From the NCBI GenBank assembly GCA_016784425.1, contig JADHUQ010000120.1, positions 1 through 7,233 of the forward strand: 7,233 nt of DNA. Direction: 5' to 3'. Below, one piece after another: positions 1 through 7,183 of the stretch (the stretch's first letter is position 1; every line of letters begins with the position of its first letter). The notes under the pieces are model-generated. The model was not told where the DNA came from. It saw only the letters and a program-made list of their open reading frames with translations, and did no database searches. The stretch comes from Candidatus Delongbacteria bacterium. Its GTDB lineage: Bacteria > CAIWAD01 > BS150m-G50. Position numbers and translations under genes: made by a program.

Positions 1-119
1 AGAAAATCAGACAGGCCGGGGTGGCGGAACTTAGTAGTGTGCCAGGTGTCGGTGTCCGGAAGGCGGAGCAGATCCACGCTCACATAGAAAGAAAAAAAGA
101 TGCAAGAACCGGTAGTTGA
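1..119 (+). CDS. uvrC: UvrC, C-terminal end only (5' end outside window)
   Basis: Only the last 38 codons are visible, read in the frame starting at position 3 and ending at TGA 117-119. The peptide starts KIRQAGVAELSSVPGVG and continues through RKAEQIHAHI, which is a helix-hairpin-helix DNA-binding hairpin. The 'I-R-x-A-x-V-x-E-L-x-x-V-P-G-x...A-E-x-I' pattern is that of the final hairpin of UvrC, the nuclease that makes both incisions in nucleotide excision repair after UvrA/UvrB damage recognition. UvrC proteins normally stop soon after this hairpin. Here a basic tail of about 10 residues (ERKKDARTGS) follows, and it is encoded largely by the sequence that overlaps the purL start. The catalytic GIY-YIG and RNase H-like domains lie upstream of the window. 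The end of another helix-hairpin-helix protein cannot be excluded. The presence of uvrA downstream gives mild support. Confidence 0.72.
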   Translation, partial: KIRQAGVAELSSVPGVGVRKAEQIHAHIERKKDARTGS

Positions 120-2328
120 TCTGGCGCTGGTCCGCGAACACGGACTGTTGGAAGACGAGTACGAGCAGATCAGGCAGATCCTGGGGCGTAATCCCAACTA
201 CACCGAACTGGGCATGTACTCGGTGCTCTGGTCGGAGCACTGCAGTTACAAGAACTCGATCGCACAACTGAAGACACTTCCGCGCAGCGGTGGCAGGATG
301 CTGGTTGAGGCTGGCGAAGAAAACGCTGGCCTGATCGATATCGGTGAAGGATTGGCAGTTGCCTTTAAAATAGAGAGTCACAATCACCCCAGTGCTGTAG
401 AACCATACCAGGGTGCGGCTACCGGCGTGGGTGGTATCATGCGTGATATCTTTACTATGGGTGCACGCCCCATCTGCTCGCTCAACTCCCTGCGGTTTGG
501 TAGTCCGGACGATCCGCACAATCGGTTTTTGCTGGATGGCGTAGTGGCGGGTATCGCCGATTACGGTAATTGTCTGGGCATTCCAACCGTCGGGGGTGAA
601 GTCGCCTTTGATGACTGCTACTCCGGCAACCCGCTGATAAACGCGATGTCGGTCGGGATTGTTGACAAAAAGCACATTGCCTCGGCCACAGCTGCCGGTA
701 TTGGTAATCCGATCTTCATCATCGGCTCCTCCACCGGACGCGACGGTATCCACGGCGCAACCTTTGCTTCGGTTGAACTCACCGCACAGTCGCAGGAGAG
801 AAAATCCTCAGTGCAGGTGGGTGATCCCTTCATGGAAAAGCTGTTACTCGAGGCTTCCCTGGATCTGACCCGGGAGCATCTGATCTCCGGTATCCAGGAT
901 ATGGGGGCGGCCGGTATCACCTGCTCCGCCTGTGAGATGTCGGCCAAGAGCAGGACCGGTATGCGTATTGATCTGGACCTGGTACCTCAGCGTGAAGACA
1001 ACATGTCCGCTTACGAAATACTCCTTTCCGAATCCCAGGAGCGGATGCTGGTCGTCGGGCTGCGTGAAAAGCACGAAGAGATTATTGCCGTCCTGAAGAA
1101 GTGGGATATTCCCTGGGCGGAAATCGGGGTGGTGACTGATAACGGCAGGGTACAGGTTTATGAGGGCGAGGTGTTGAAGGCGGATGTACCGGCTGTATCG
1201 CTGGTTCTGGGTGGTGGAGCGCCGGTATATCACCGTGAGAGCCGGGAGCCTGACTACTACCGCAAGCTCCAGGTCGTGGATGCCTGTGCTTTTCCAGAAC
1301 CCGCTGATATCGAATCCCTTTTTCTGAAAGTGCTGGCCAGCCCCAATATTGTATCACGGCGATATGTTTATGAGCAGTACGATCATATGATTGGTGCAGC
1401 CACTGTGATACGTCCGGGAGGGGATGCAGCTGTTGTCCGAATACTGCCGACAGGCAAGTACCTGGCTGTGACAACCGACTGTACCAGCCGCTTTCTGAAA
1501 CTTGATCCGCGCGAAGGCGCCCGGCAGGCTGTCAGTGAAGCTGCACGTAATATTGCCGTTACCGGTGCCCGACCGCTCGCCATCACCAACTGTCTCAATT
1601 TTGGCGATCCTTATGACCCGGAGATATACTGGCAGTTCAAGGAGGTGATCGCCGGTATGGGGGAAGCCTGTCGCTGTTTTGACACTCCGGTCACCGGTGG
1701 CAATGTTTCCTTCTACAACGAAACACCTCAATCTGCTGTACATCCGACACCGGTTATCGGCATGATCGGACTTATAGAGGATAGCGACGCCATCACCCCC
1801 TCCTTCTTTCGCAGGGCTGGTGACAGAATCCTGCTGGCAGGAACCATCCGCCCCGAGATCGCCGGGGGTGAATACCAGCGCCTTATCCAGGGAAAACTGA
1901 CCGGTAAGCCACCTGAAGTGAATCTCGCTTATGAGTTGAACCTGCAGCGCTTCCTGCTGGCTGTCACTGGAGAAAAACTGCTAAGCTCAGCCCACGACGT
2001 GGCGGACGGCGGTGTGGCTGTGGCTCTGACGGAAGCCTGTATTGGAGATCCCGCTGCCCCTCTGGGCTGCCGGGTCGAACTTCCCTTCCAGCTGCGTCCC
2101 GATCTGCTGTTGTTCAGCGAATCACAGGGTGTGGTGGTGATGTCGGCCCAACCGACGGCCGTGAAACGTATCACGGCACTGGCTGCCGAGTACGACATCC
2201 CGCTGGCGGATATTGGCGAAGTTACCACCCGGGGATTACAGATCGGCTCAATGATTGATCTGCCGCTGGAGCAGTTGTCCGATATATATCACAACACCCT
2301 GGCCCGGATACTGCATCCTGAAGTCTGA
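100..2328 (+). CDS. purL: Phosphoribosylformylglycinamidine synthase subunit PurL (short form)
   Basis: This enzyme performs the ATP-dependent conversion of FGAR to FGAM, step 4 of de novo purine synthesis, in the cytoplasm. It uses ammonia supplied by the glutaminase PurQ with PurS as partner. At 742 aa it is the short PurL type and lacks the N-terminal and glutaminase domains of the roughly 1300-aa fused enzyme. Two AIRS-type halves are visible. The first carries WSEHCSYK (44-51, with the catalytic-type His47), ESHNHPS (92-98), GGEVAFD (165-171) and ESQERM (311-316). The second carries NCLNFGDP (497-504), TPVTGGNVSFYN (529-540), HDVADGGVA (632-640) and FSESQG (672-677). The ATG at 100 gives the usual short leader before 'EHGL...LGRNPNYTELG'. 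It overlaps the upstream stop by 20 nt and has only a weak purine-rich RBS (AGAAAG, 86-91), so translational coupling is likely. Neither purQ nor purS is in the window. The gene looks intact, and every motif I looked for is present. Confidence 0.97.
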   Translation: MQEPVVDLALVREHGLLEDEYEQIRQILGRNPNYTELGMYSVLWSEHCSYKNSIAQLKTLPRSGGRMLVEAGEENAGLIDIGEGLAVAFKIESHNHPSAVEPYQGAATGVGGIMRDIFTMGARPICSLNSLRFGSPDDPHNRFLLDGVVAGIADYGNCLGIPTVGGEVAFDDCYSGNPLINAMSVGIVDKKHIASATAAGIGNPIFIIGSSTGRDGIHGATFASVELTAQSQERKSSVQVGDPFMEKLLLEASLDLTREHLISGIQDMGAAGITCSACEMSAKSRTGMRIDLDLVPQREDNMSAYEILLSESQERMLVVGLREKHEEIIAVLKKWDIPWAEIGVVTDNGRVQVYEGEVLKADVPAVSLVLGGGAPVYHRESREPDYYRKLQVVDACAFPEPADIESLFLKVLASPNIVSRRYVYEQYDHMIGAATVIRPGGDAAVVRILPTGKYLAVTTDCTSRFLKLDPREGARQAVSEAARNIAVTGARPLAITNCLNFGDPYDPEIYWQFKEVIAGMGEACRCFDTPVTGGNVSFYNETPQSAVHPTPVIGMIGLIEDSDAITPSFFRRAGDRILLAGTIRPEIAGGEYQRLIQGKLTGKPPEVNLAYELNLQRFLLAVTGEKLLSSAHDVADGGVAVALTEACIGDPAAPLGCRVELPFQLRPDLLLFSESQGVVVMSAQPTAVKRITALAAEYDIPLADIGEVTTRGLQIGSMIDLPLEQLSDIYHNTLARILHPEV

Positions 2329-2330
2329 TA

Positions 2331-2356
2331 ACTCCGGTTGGAGAACACACTGGAGT
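2331..2356 (+). promoter_or_regulatory. hemW ribosome binding site with possible competing stems
   Basis: The TGGAG at 2351-2355 lies 5 nt before the GTG at 2361 and fixes the hemW start. Upstream, ACTCC (2331-2335) can pair with GGAGT (2352-2356), which would cover this Shine-Dalgarno site. Alternatively, CTCC (2332-2335) can fold onto GGAG (2340-2343) across a GGTT loop and leave the site free. The RBS itself is well supported. The alternative pairings are short (4-5 bp) and may be chance. Confidence 0.5.
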
Positions 2357-2360
2357 AATC

Positions 2361-3509
2361 GTGAGCTTCGGTATCTACCTGCATATCCCATTCTGCACAA
2401 GACGCTGCGACTACTGTGACTTTTACTCCACGGTCTTGAGTGATGAATCACAGACTACCCGCCTGCTGGCTGCGGCGGCACAGGAGCTGCAACTCAGTTT
2501 CTCCACCAGGCAATGGCCGGCGGCTGTCGACACGATCTATATCGGTGGCGGGACACCCAGCCTGATAGAAGCGGAGCACTACGCTGGATTTCTAAAAGCA
2601 CTCATACTTTTACGCCACCTCGCCCCAGAAGCCGAACTTACCATTGAAGCCAATCCGGACAGCCTCACACCGGTGTGGTTGGCAGCATTGCGAGAAATTG
2701 GGGTAAACCGTCTCTCCATTGGAATCCAGTCCTTACAGGACTCACTGTTGCGCCGGCTGGGTAGACTGCACACCGCTGTTGAAGCTATCCGGGCGGTTGA
2801 GATGGCCAGGCAGGCTGGATTTGACAATATCTCACTGGATTTTATCTTTGCGATCCCGGGTCAGACTCCAGGAGAGCTGGCGGCAGATCTGGAGTTTTTA
2901 CTGGAACTGCGTCCGCAGCATGTTGCCTGGTACTGTCTGACCTGGGAGCAGGGTACTCCGCTCCACCAGCGGCTCCAGACAAATCCGGACTTGAAGTTGC
3001 CCGCTGATGACGAGGCTGATCGATTTCTGCAGATTCATGCTGCGATGACAGCTGCCGGCTACGAGCATTATGAGGTATCCAACTATGCCCTGCCCGGATT
3101 TCGCTCCCGTCATAATTCCGGGTACTGGTTGCGTCAACCCTGCCTGGCAGTGGGGCCGTCAGCTTCCTCTTTCGATGGTGTCACACGCTGGACCAACCAG
3201 GCAGACCTGGAAACCTGGCTGGAATCCCTCCGACAGGGGAGGGCTCCTGTCGCTACGCAGGAAACCGTTACCGGGGAGTCGTTGTTGCTGGAGCTCCTCT
3301 ATCTGGGGCTGCGTCGTCTCGATGGTGTTTCCCGGGCTGACCTGCGGCAAGCTCTTGGAGATGCCGCCTATTACCGCCTTGTCAAAAAGTTGGAGACCAG
3401 TCGTTTCAGCGCCTATATTCTGGAGACCACCGACAGAATCAAGCTGACACTTCCCGGGATTCTTTTACTGGATGAGATAATATTGGAGCTCGCAGATTGT
3501 AATGAATAA
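2361..3509 (+). CDS. hemW: Heme chaperone HemW (radical SAM family; often annotated as oxygen-independent coproporphyrinogen III oxidase-like)
   Basis: The 382-aa protein has the radical SAM [4Fe-4S] motif C12-x3-C16-x2-C19 followed by D-F-Y. This is the HemW version: true HemN has a further cysteine just after the third, which is absent here. Other family marks are GGGTPS (62-67, SAM binding), IEANPD (95-100), RLSIGIQS (117-124), HNSGYW (251-256) and a C-terminal HemW domain (about 305-380) ending in LLLDEIILEL. HemW proteins bind heme and are thought to hand it to respiratory hemoproteins. Coproporphyrinogen oxidase activity is not expected. Length is typical for the family. The start is GTG, chosen because a TGGAG lies 5 nt upstream and the leader 'MSFGIYLHIPFC' matches the normal HemW N-terminus. 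The gene lies 32 nt after purL, and its last 8 nt overlap uvrA, consistent with one operon. Confidence 0.95.
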   Translation: MSFGIYLHIPFCTRRCDYCDFYSTVLSDESQTTRLLAAAAQELQLSFSTRQWPAAVDTIYIGGGTPSLIEAEHYAGFLKALILLRHLAPEAELTIEANPDSLTPVWLAALREIGVNRLSIGIQSLQDSLLRRLGRLHTAVEAIRAVEMARQAGFDNISLDFIFAIPGQTPGELAADLEFLLELRPQHVAWYCLTWEQGTPLHQRLQTNPDLKLPADDEADRFLQIHAAMTAAGYEHYEVSNYALPGFRSRHNSGYWLRQPCLAVGPSASSFDGVTRWTNQADLETWLESLRQGRAPVATQETVTGESLLLELLYLGLRRLDGVSRADLRQALGDAAYYRLVKKLETSRFSAYILETTDRIKLTLPGILLLDEIILELADCNE

Positions 3510-6330
3510 GAACAGCATAGTGATCAAAGGGGCGCGTGAGCACAATCTGCAGAACATCGATCTCGAGATTCCCCGGGATAAGCTGGTTGTCATAACCGGA
3601 CTCTCCGGTTCAGGCAAATCATCCCTGGCCTTCGATACGATCTACGCCGAAGGGCAGCGTCGTTATGTGGAATCACTTTCCGCTTACGCCCGCCAGTTTC
3701 TGGGGCTGATGGAGAAACCGGATGTGGAGCTGATCACCGGTCTCTCCCCGGCGATTTCCATCGAACAGCGCAACAGTGCCCGCAATCCGCGCAGTACCGT
3801 TTCTACCGTCACCGAGATTTATGATTACCTGCGTCTGCTGTACGCCAATGTGGGGCACCCGCACTGCAGCACCTGTGGCGAACCGGTCACCCGGCAATCA
3901 TCGGAAGAGATAGTCAACCAGATGCTGGTGAACACCAGCGGCAGCCGCCTGATCCTGCTCGCTCCCCTCGTGCGTGGTCGCAAGGGTGAGTTCGTTGACC
4001 TGCTGCGGCAGGTGCAGAAGGATGGTTATGTCCGGGTACGGGTCGACGGAGTTGTTTATCCGGTTGATGCCGTACCGGTGCTGCGCAAGCAGGTGAAACA
4101 TGATATCGACGTGGTAGTTGACCGGATCAAAATCAAGCCGGGGATTCGCTCCCGACTGACCGATTCTGTGGAGACAGCGCTGAAGCTGGGTAACGGTCTG
4201 GTAAGAATCGAGGTCGACGGCCAGGAGCAGGTTTACAGTGAGCAGTTGACCTGCCGCAACTGTGGTATCAACTATGAAGAACTCACACCTCGCCTCTTCA
4301 GTTTCAATTCTCCATACGGCGCCTGTCCCGATTGTTCCGGTCTGGGTACGAAAATGGAGCTCGATCCCGGCATGATCGTCCCTTTACCGGAGCTGCCTTT
4401 GCTGGACGGAGCCATCGAACCCTGGCGTCTCAGTATCGACAGCATGACACGCAAACTGCTGACAGATGCCACCAACCATTTCGGAATATCGCGCGAATGT
4501 TCCTTCGGTGAACTTCCACCCGAGCATCGTCAATTGATTCTTTACGGCTCCGGGAACGAGACTTTCAACTATGATATTAAAAGGTCATCCGGCACCGGAA
4601 GCTTCCAGGGGACAACCACCTGGGAGGGAGTGATACCCAACCTGGAGCGGCGCTACCGTCAAACCAAAAGCGATGGCGTCCGCCGCTGGATCGAGAAGTA
4701 CATGAGTCGTGGTTCCTGCCCCACCTGCGCGGGTACCCGGTTGAATCCACAGGCGCGGGCTGTAAAGGTCAACGGTATGGCTATCCAGGAAGTTACCGGA
4801 TTGACTGTTACAGCTGCCTGCAGGTTTTTTGCTGATCTACAGTTAACCCCCACCGAAACAAAAATAGCACATCAGGTTTTGAAGGAGATTGATTCCCGTT
4901 TGAGTTTTCTGGAGGATGTCGGTGTCGGGTATCTCAACCTCTCCCGGTCCGCGACTACATTGTCAGGTGGGGAAGCGCAACGCATACGGCTGGCAACCCA
5001 GATCGGTTCGCAGCTGGTAGGCGTGCTCTACATTCTGGATGAGCCCAGTATCGGGCTGCATCAGCGGGATAACAACCGCCTGCTCAATACCCTCAAGAAA
5101 CTGCGTGATCTCGGCAACACGGTGATGGTGGTAGAACACGACCGTGATACGATCCTGGCCGCGGACTATGTCGTTGACCTGGGTCCAGGCGCTGGTGAAC
5201 ATGGTGGTAAAGTGGTCGCTGTCGGCACCCCGAGGCAGATCATCCGTAACCGTGACTCGATTACCGGTGCCTTTCTGGCGGGGCGTGAAGAGATTGCACT
5301 GCCAGAGCGGCGTCGCCAGGGCAATGGTGCTAAACTGCTGCTCAAGGGCGCCGGCGGTAATAATCTGCGCGCTGTCAATACCGAGTTTCCACTGGGTAAA
5401 CTGATCTGTGTTACCGGTGTTTCCGGTTCAGGCAAGTCGACACTGGTCAACGAGACACTCTACCCTCTACTCGCCAACCGGTTACAGAAGACGCACCGCA
5501 CGGTGCTGCCCTACAGTGGTATCGAAGGACTGGAGCATCTCGATAAGGTAATTGACATTGACCAGTCTCCGATCGGCCGTACTCCCCGGTCCAACCCAGC
5601 CACCTATACCGGTATGTTCACCTACATTCGTGAACTGTTCACCATGTTGCCGGAGGCGAAAATGCGCGGCTACAAACCGGGTCGCTTCAGCTTCAATGTC
5701 AAAGGAGGCCGTTGCGAAGCGTGTGAGGGTGACGGGATTCGCAAAATCGAAATGCACTTTCTACCGGATGTTTATGTGACTTGTGAAGTCTGCCATGGGC
5801 GCCGCTACAATCGTGAGACGTTGGAGGTGCGCTATAAAGGCAAGTCAATCGCGGATGTCCTGGAAATGACGGTTGAAGAGGCGTTGCAGTTCTTTGCCGC
5901 CATTCCCCGGGTTGCTTCCCGCCTCCAGACCCTCTTTGATGTCGGGTTGGGATATATTCACCTGGGTCAACAGGCGACAACCCTTTCAGGTGGAGAAGCC
6001 CAGCGGGTCAAGCTGTCTGCCGAACTGGCACGGCCAGCTACCGGTAGAACCATCTATATCCTGGACGAACCAACCACCGGCTTACATTTTGCTGATATCC
6101 GTCAGTTATTGGATGTGCTCGATCGACTGGTAGACCGGGGGAATACCGTACTCGTCATCGAACATAATCTGGACGTCATCAAGACAGCGGACCATATCAT
6201 AGATCTCGGTCCGGAGGGGGGCGATGCGGGCGGCAGAATTATCGCCACCGGAACGCCGGAAAAAGTCGCCCGTTCCCGCCGGTCCTACACGGGACGTTAT
6301 CTGCGCGAGCTGCTCCCGGCTGAGCGCTGA
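3502..6330 (+). CDS. uvrA: UvrABC system protein A (excinuclease ATPase UvrA)
   Basis: UvrA is the dimeric damage sensor of nucleotide excision repair and loads UvrB onto DNA lesions. The 942-aa protein matches the usual length (about 940) and has both ABC modules. Module 1 has Walker A GLSGSGKS (33-40), signature LSGGEAQR (487-494) and Walker B ILDEPS (511-516). Module 2 has Walker A GVSGSGKS (639-646), signature LSGGEAQR (828-835) and Walker B ILDEPT (853-858). Zinc-binding cysteines are C251/C254 with C275/C278 in the first module and C738/C741 with C761/C764 in the second. Further CxxC pairs at 122/125 and 406/409 look like ordinary family features. The ATG at 3502 overlaps the hemW stop by 8 nt and gives the standard leader 'VIKGAREHNLQNIDL'. 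The best Shine-Dalgarno (TGGAG, 3483-3487) is rather far (14 nt), so coupling to hemW translation is likely. No LexA-like box is seen just upstream. All catalytic motifs are intact. Confidence 0.99.
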   Translation: MNKNSIVIKGAREHNLQNIDLEIPRDKLVVITGLSGSGKSSLAFDTIYAEGQRRYVESLSAYARQFLGLMEKPDVELITGLSPAISIEQRNSARNPRSTVSTVTEIYDYLRLLYANVGHPHCSTCGEPVTRQSSEEIVNQMLVNTSGSRLILLAPLVRGRKGEFVDLLRQVQKDGYVRVRVDGVVYPVDAVPVLRKQVKHDIDVVVDRIKIKPGIRSRLTDSVETALKLGNGLVRIEVDGQEQVYSEQLTCRNCGINYEELTPRLFSFNSPYGACPDCSGLGTKMELDPGMIVPLPELPLLDGAIEPWRLSIDSMTRKLLTDATNHFGISRECSFGELPPEHRQLILYGSGNETFNYDIKRSSGTGSFQGTTTWEGVIPNLERRYRQTKSDGVRRWIEKYMSRGSCPTCAGTRLNPQARAVKVNGMAIQEVTGLTVTAACRFFADLQLTPTETKIAHQVLKEIDSRLSFLEDVGVGYLNLSRSATTLSGGEAQRIRLATQIGSQLVGVLYILDEPSIGLHQRDNNRLLNTLKKLRDLGNTVMVVEHDRDTILAADYVVDLGPGAGEHGGKVVAVGTPRQIIRNRDSITGAFLAGREEIALPERRRQGNGAKLLLKGAGGNNLRAVNTEFPLGKLICVTGVSGSGKSTLVNETLYPLLANRLQKTHRTVLPYSGIEGLEHLDKVIDIDQSPIGRTPRSNPATYTGMFTYIRELFTMLPEAKMRGYKPGRFSFNVKGGRCEACEGDGIRKIEMHFLPDVYVTCEVCHGRRYNRETLEVRYKGKSIADVLEMTVEEALQFFAAIPRVASRLQTLFDVGLGYIHLGQQATTLSGGEAQRVKLSAELARPATGRTIYILDEPTTGLHFADIRQLLDVLDRLVDRGNTVLVIEHNLDVIKTADHIIDLGPEGGDAGGRIIATGTPEKVARSRRSYTGRYLRELLPAER

Positions 6331-6390
6331 GATCAGGACAGATCAAATTTCAAGACTACTCAGACATTTCTCTGCCCTTTGGGTACCGAT

Positions 6391-6419
6391 TTGACTTTTG
6401 CCCTCGAGTGCCCTATCTT
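6391..6419 (+). promoter_or_regulatory. Predicted sigma70-type promoter for the ecfT-truA unit
   Basis: The -35 element TTGACT (6391-6396, 5 of 6 consensus bases) is followed by a 17-bp spacer and the -10 element TATCTT (6414-6419, 4 of 6). Transcription would start near 6426, leaving a leader of about 16-17 nt that still contains the full ribosome binding site of the next gene. It lies in the only sizeable intergenic gap of the window. There is no extended -10. Prediction is by eye only. Confidence 0.6.
6400..6411. promoter_or_regulatory. Imperfect 12-bp dyad inside the promoter spacer (possible operator)
   Basis: GCCCTCGAGTGC is self-complementary at 5 of its 6 base pairs, around a CTCGAG core. 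Its centre (between 6405 and 6406) sits almost exactly midway between the -35 and -10 elements. The motif TGCCCT also occurs as direct repeats at 6373-6378, 6399-6404 and 6409-6414, and the last two are one helical turn apart. The placement would suit a repressor site, but no regulator is known and chance is possible. Confidence 0.25.
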
Positions 6420-6431
6420 AACCAGCTATCA

Positions 6432-6438
6432 AAGGTGA
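6432..6438 (+). promoter_or_regulatory. Ribosome binding site of the ecfT-type gene
   Basis: AAGGTGA lies 4 nt before the GTG at 6443. An in-frame TAA at 6419-6421 and the absence of any other start codon between it and 6443 make this GTG the only reasonable start. Confidence 0.8.
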
Positions 6439-6442
6439 ATCT

Positions 6443-7183
6443 GTGAGGTATCTCAGAGGCTTCGATCAGCGCTCTCTCGCCTGGACCGGCTTGATGCTGC
6501 TGACTATCCTGTTGTCTATCCGCAATTGGACACTGCTTTTACTGTTTACGATCGCAGTGACGGCGACAATCAGGTTCTCGTTGCCGCGACCTGCTGACAG
6601 CCTGCGGCGCTTGCTCGGATTCTACTGGTTTTACCTGCTCAACTTCATCTTTATCCTGTTCTTTACCGAGCACTTATTCAGCTTTCAAAACTGGTCGGAA
6701 TGGCTGGATTCAAGCTGGGGTTGGGCCGCCTTTTACACTTTACGCCTGGTGAACATCATCGCCCTGATGCTTTACCTGGGCTACTGGTTGCGGGCAGACG
6801 AGCTCATCCTGAGCATCATCAGCGGAACTTCCGGTGGTAAAACCACCATACCGCTACTGCAACACCTGCTCTGGACACTGCTCTTTGCCTACCATTTTCT
6901 GCCTCTGTTGCGGCGTGATGTCCAACGGATGCGGATGAGCGTCCTGGCGCGCGGTCTTTCGTTTAGAGGAGCACTGACGCAGCGGTTGCGTGTATACCTG
7001 ACGTTCCTGGTGCCACTTTTGAATTCTGTCTTCCGGCGTGCTGACGCGCTGGTTAAAGTGCTGGCGACCAGGCATTTTGATCCAGGCAGCCGTCGTACAA
7101 CGTATCACATTTACCGGATGCAGTCCCGCGACTGGTTTCTGGTCTTTCTGTCCACACTTGCCTGTGGATGGCTGGTATGGTGA
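6443..7183 (+). CDS. ECF transporter T component (EcfT/CbiQ-type transmembrane protein)
   Basis: The 246-aa protein is very hydrophobic, with membrane segments at roughly 12-45 (one or two), 56-75, 95-116, 138-156, 182-197 and 229-245. The segment 'ADELILSI...FAYHFLPLLRRDVQRMRMSVLARGLSFRG' (split here; residues 118-176) follows the EcfT layout. A loop leads into a helix ending F-L-P-L-L, followed by the cytoplasmic coupling helix with the A-R-G motif (169-171). A second coupling helix carries ATRHF (208-212), then DPGSRRTTY. In typical EcfT the matching site reads A-R-G, so here it is degenerate (T-R-H). T components connect ECF ATPases to substrate-binding S proteins for vitamin or metal uptake across the inner membrane. 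No ATPase or S gene is in the window, so the substrate is unknown. The gene has its own predicted promoter and overlaps the following gene by 7 nt. Family call is by motif pattern; the specific subgroup is not determined. Confidence 0.82.
   Translation: MRYLRGFDQRSLAWTGLMLLTILLSIRNWTLLLLFTIAVTATIRFSLPRPADSLRRLLGFYWFYLLNFIFILFFTEHLFSFQNWSEWLDSSWGWAAFYTLRLVNIIALMLYLGYWLRADELILSIISGTSGGKTTIPLLQHLLWTLLFAYHFLPLLRRDVQRMRMSVLARGLSFRGALTQRLRVYLTFLVPLLNSVFRRADALVKVLATRHFDPGSRRTTYHIYRMQSRDWFLVFLSTLACGWLVW

Noticed and set aside
31..753. 240-codon open frame on the minus strand
   Set aside because: It lies opposite the conserved first half of purL, and its predicted protein shows no recognisable domain. 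It is a shadow of the real gene, as are the other minus-strand and alternate-frame openings.
2361..3509. Call as HemN coproporphyrinogen III dehydrogenase
   Set aside because: The cysteine motif has only three cysteines followed by D-F, the protein is 382 aa rather than about 450, and the C-terminal domain is of the HemW kind.
3865..4730. Extra CxxC pairs at UvrA residues 122/125 and 406/409, possible additional zinc site
   Set aside because: CxxC at these places occurs in many ordinary UvrA proteins, so it is not a new feature.
6326..6341. CTG...CAG spacing resembling a LexA SOS box at the uvrA stop
   Set aside because: The half-sites are 9 nt apart rather than the usual 10 of the enterobacterial box, the inner bases do not match, and it lies downstream of uvrA and far from the ecfT promoter.
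6824..6847. SGTSGGKTT in the EcfT-type protein (127-135) looks like a nucleotide-binding P-loop
   Set aside because: The first glycine of the Walker A pattern is a serine, there is no Walker B partner, and the stretch falls in the loop before a membrane helix where EcfT proteins have a variable linker.
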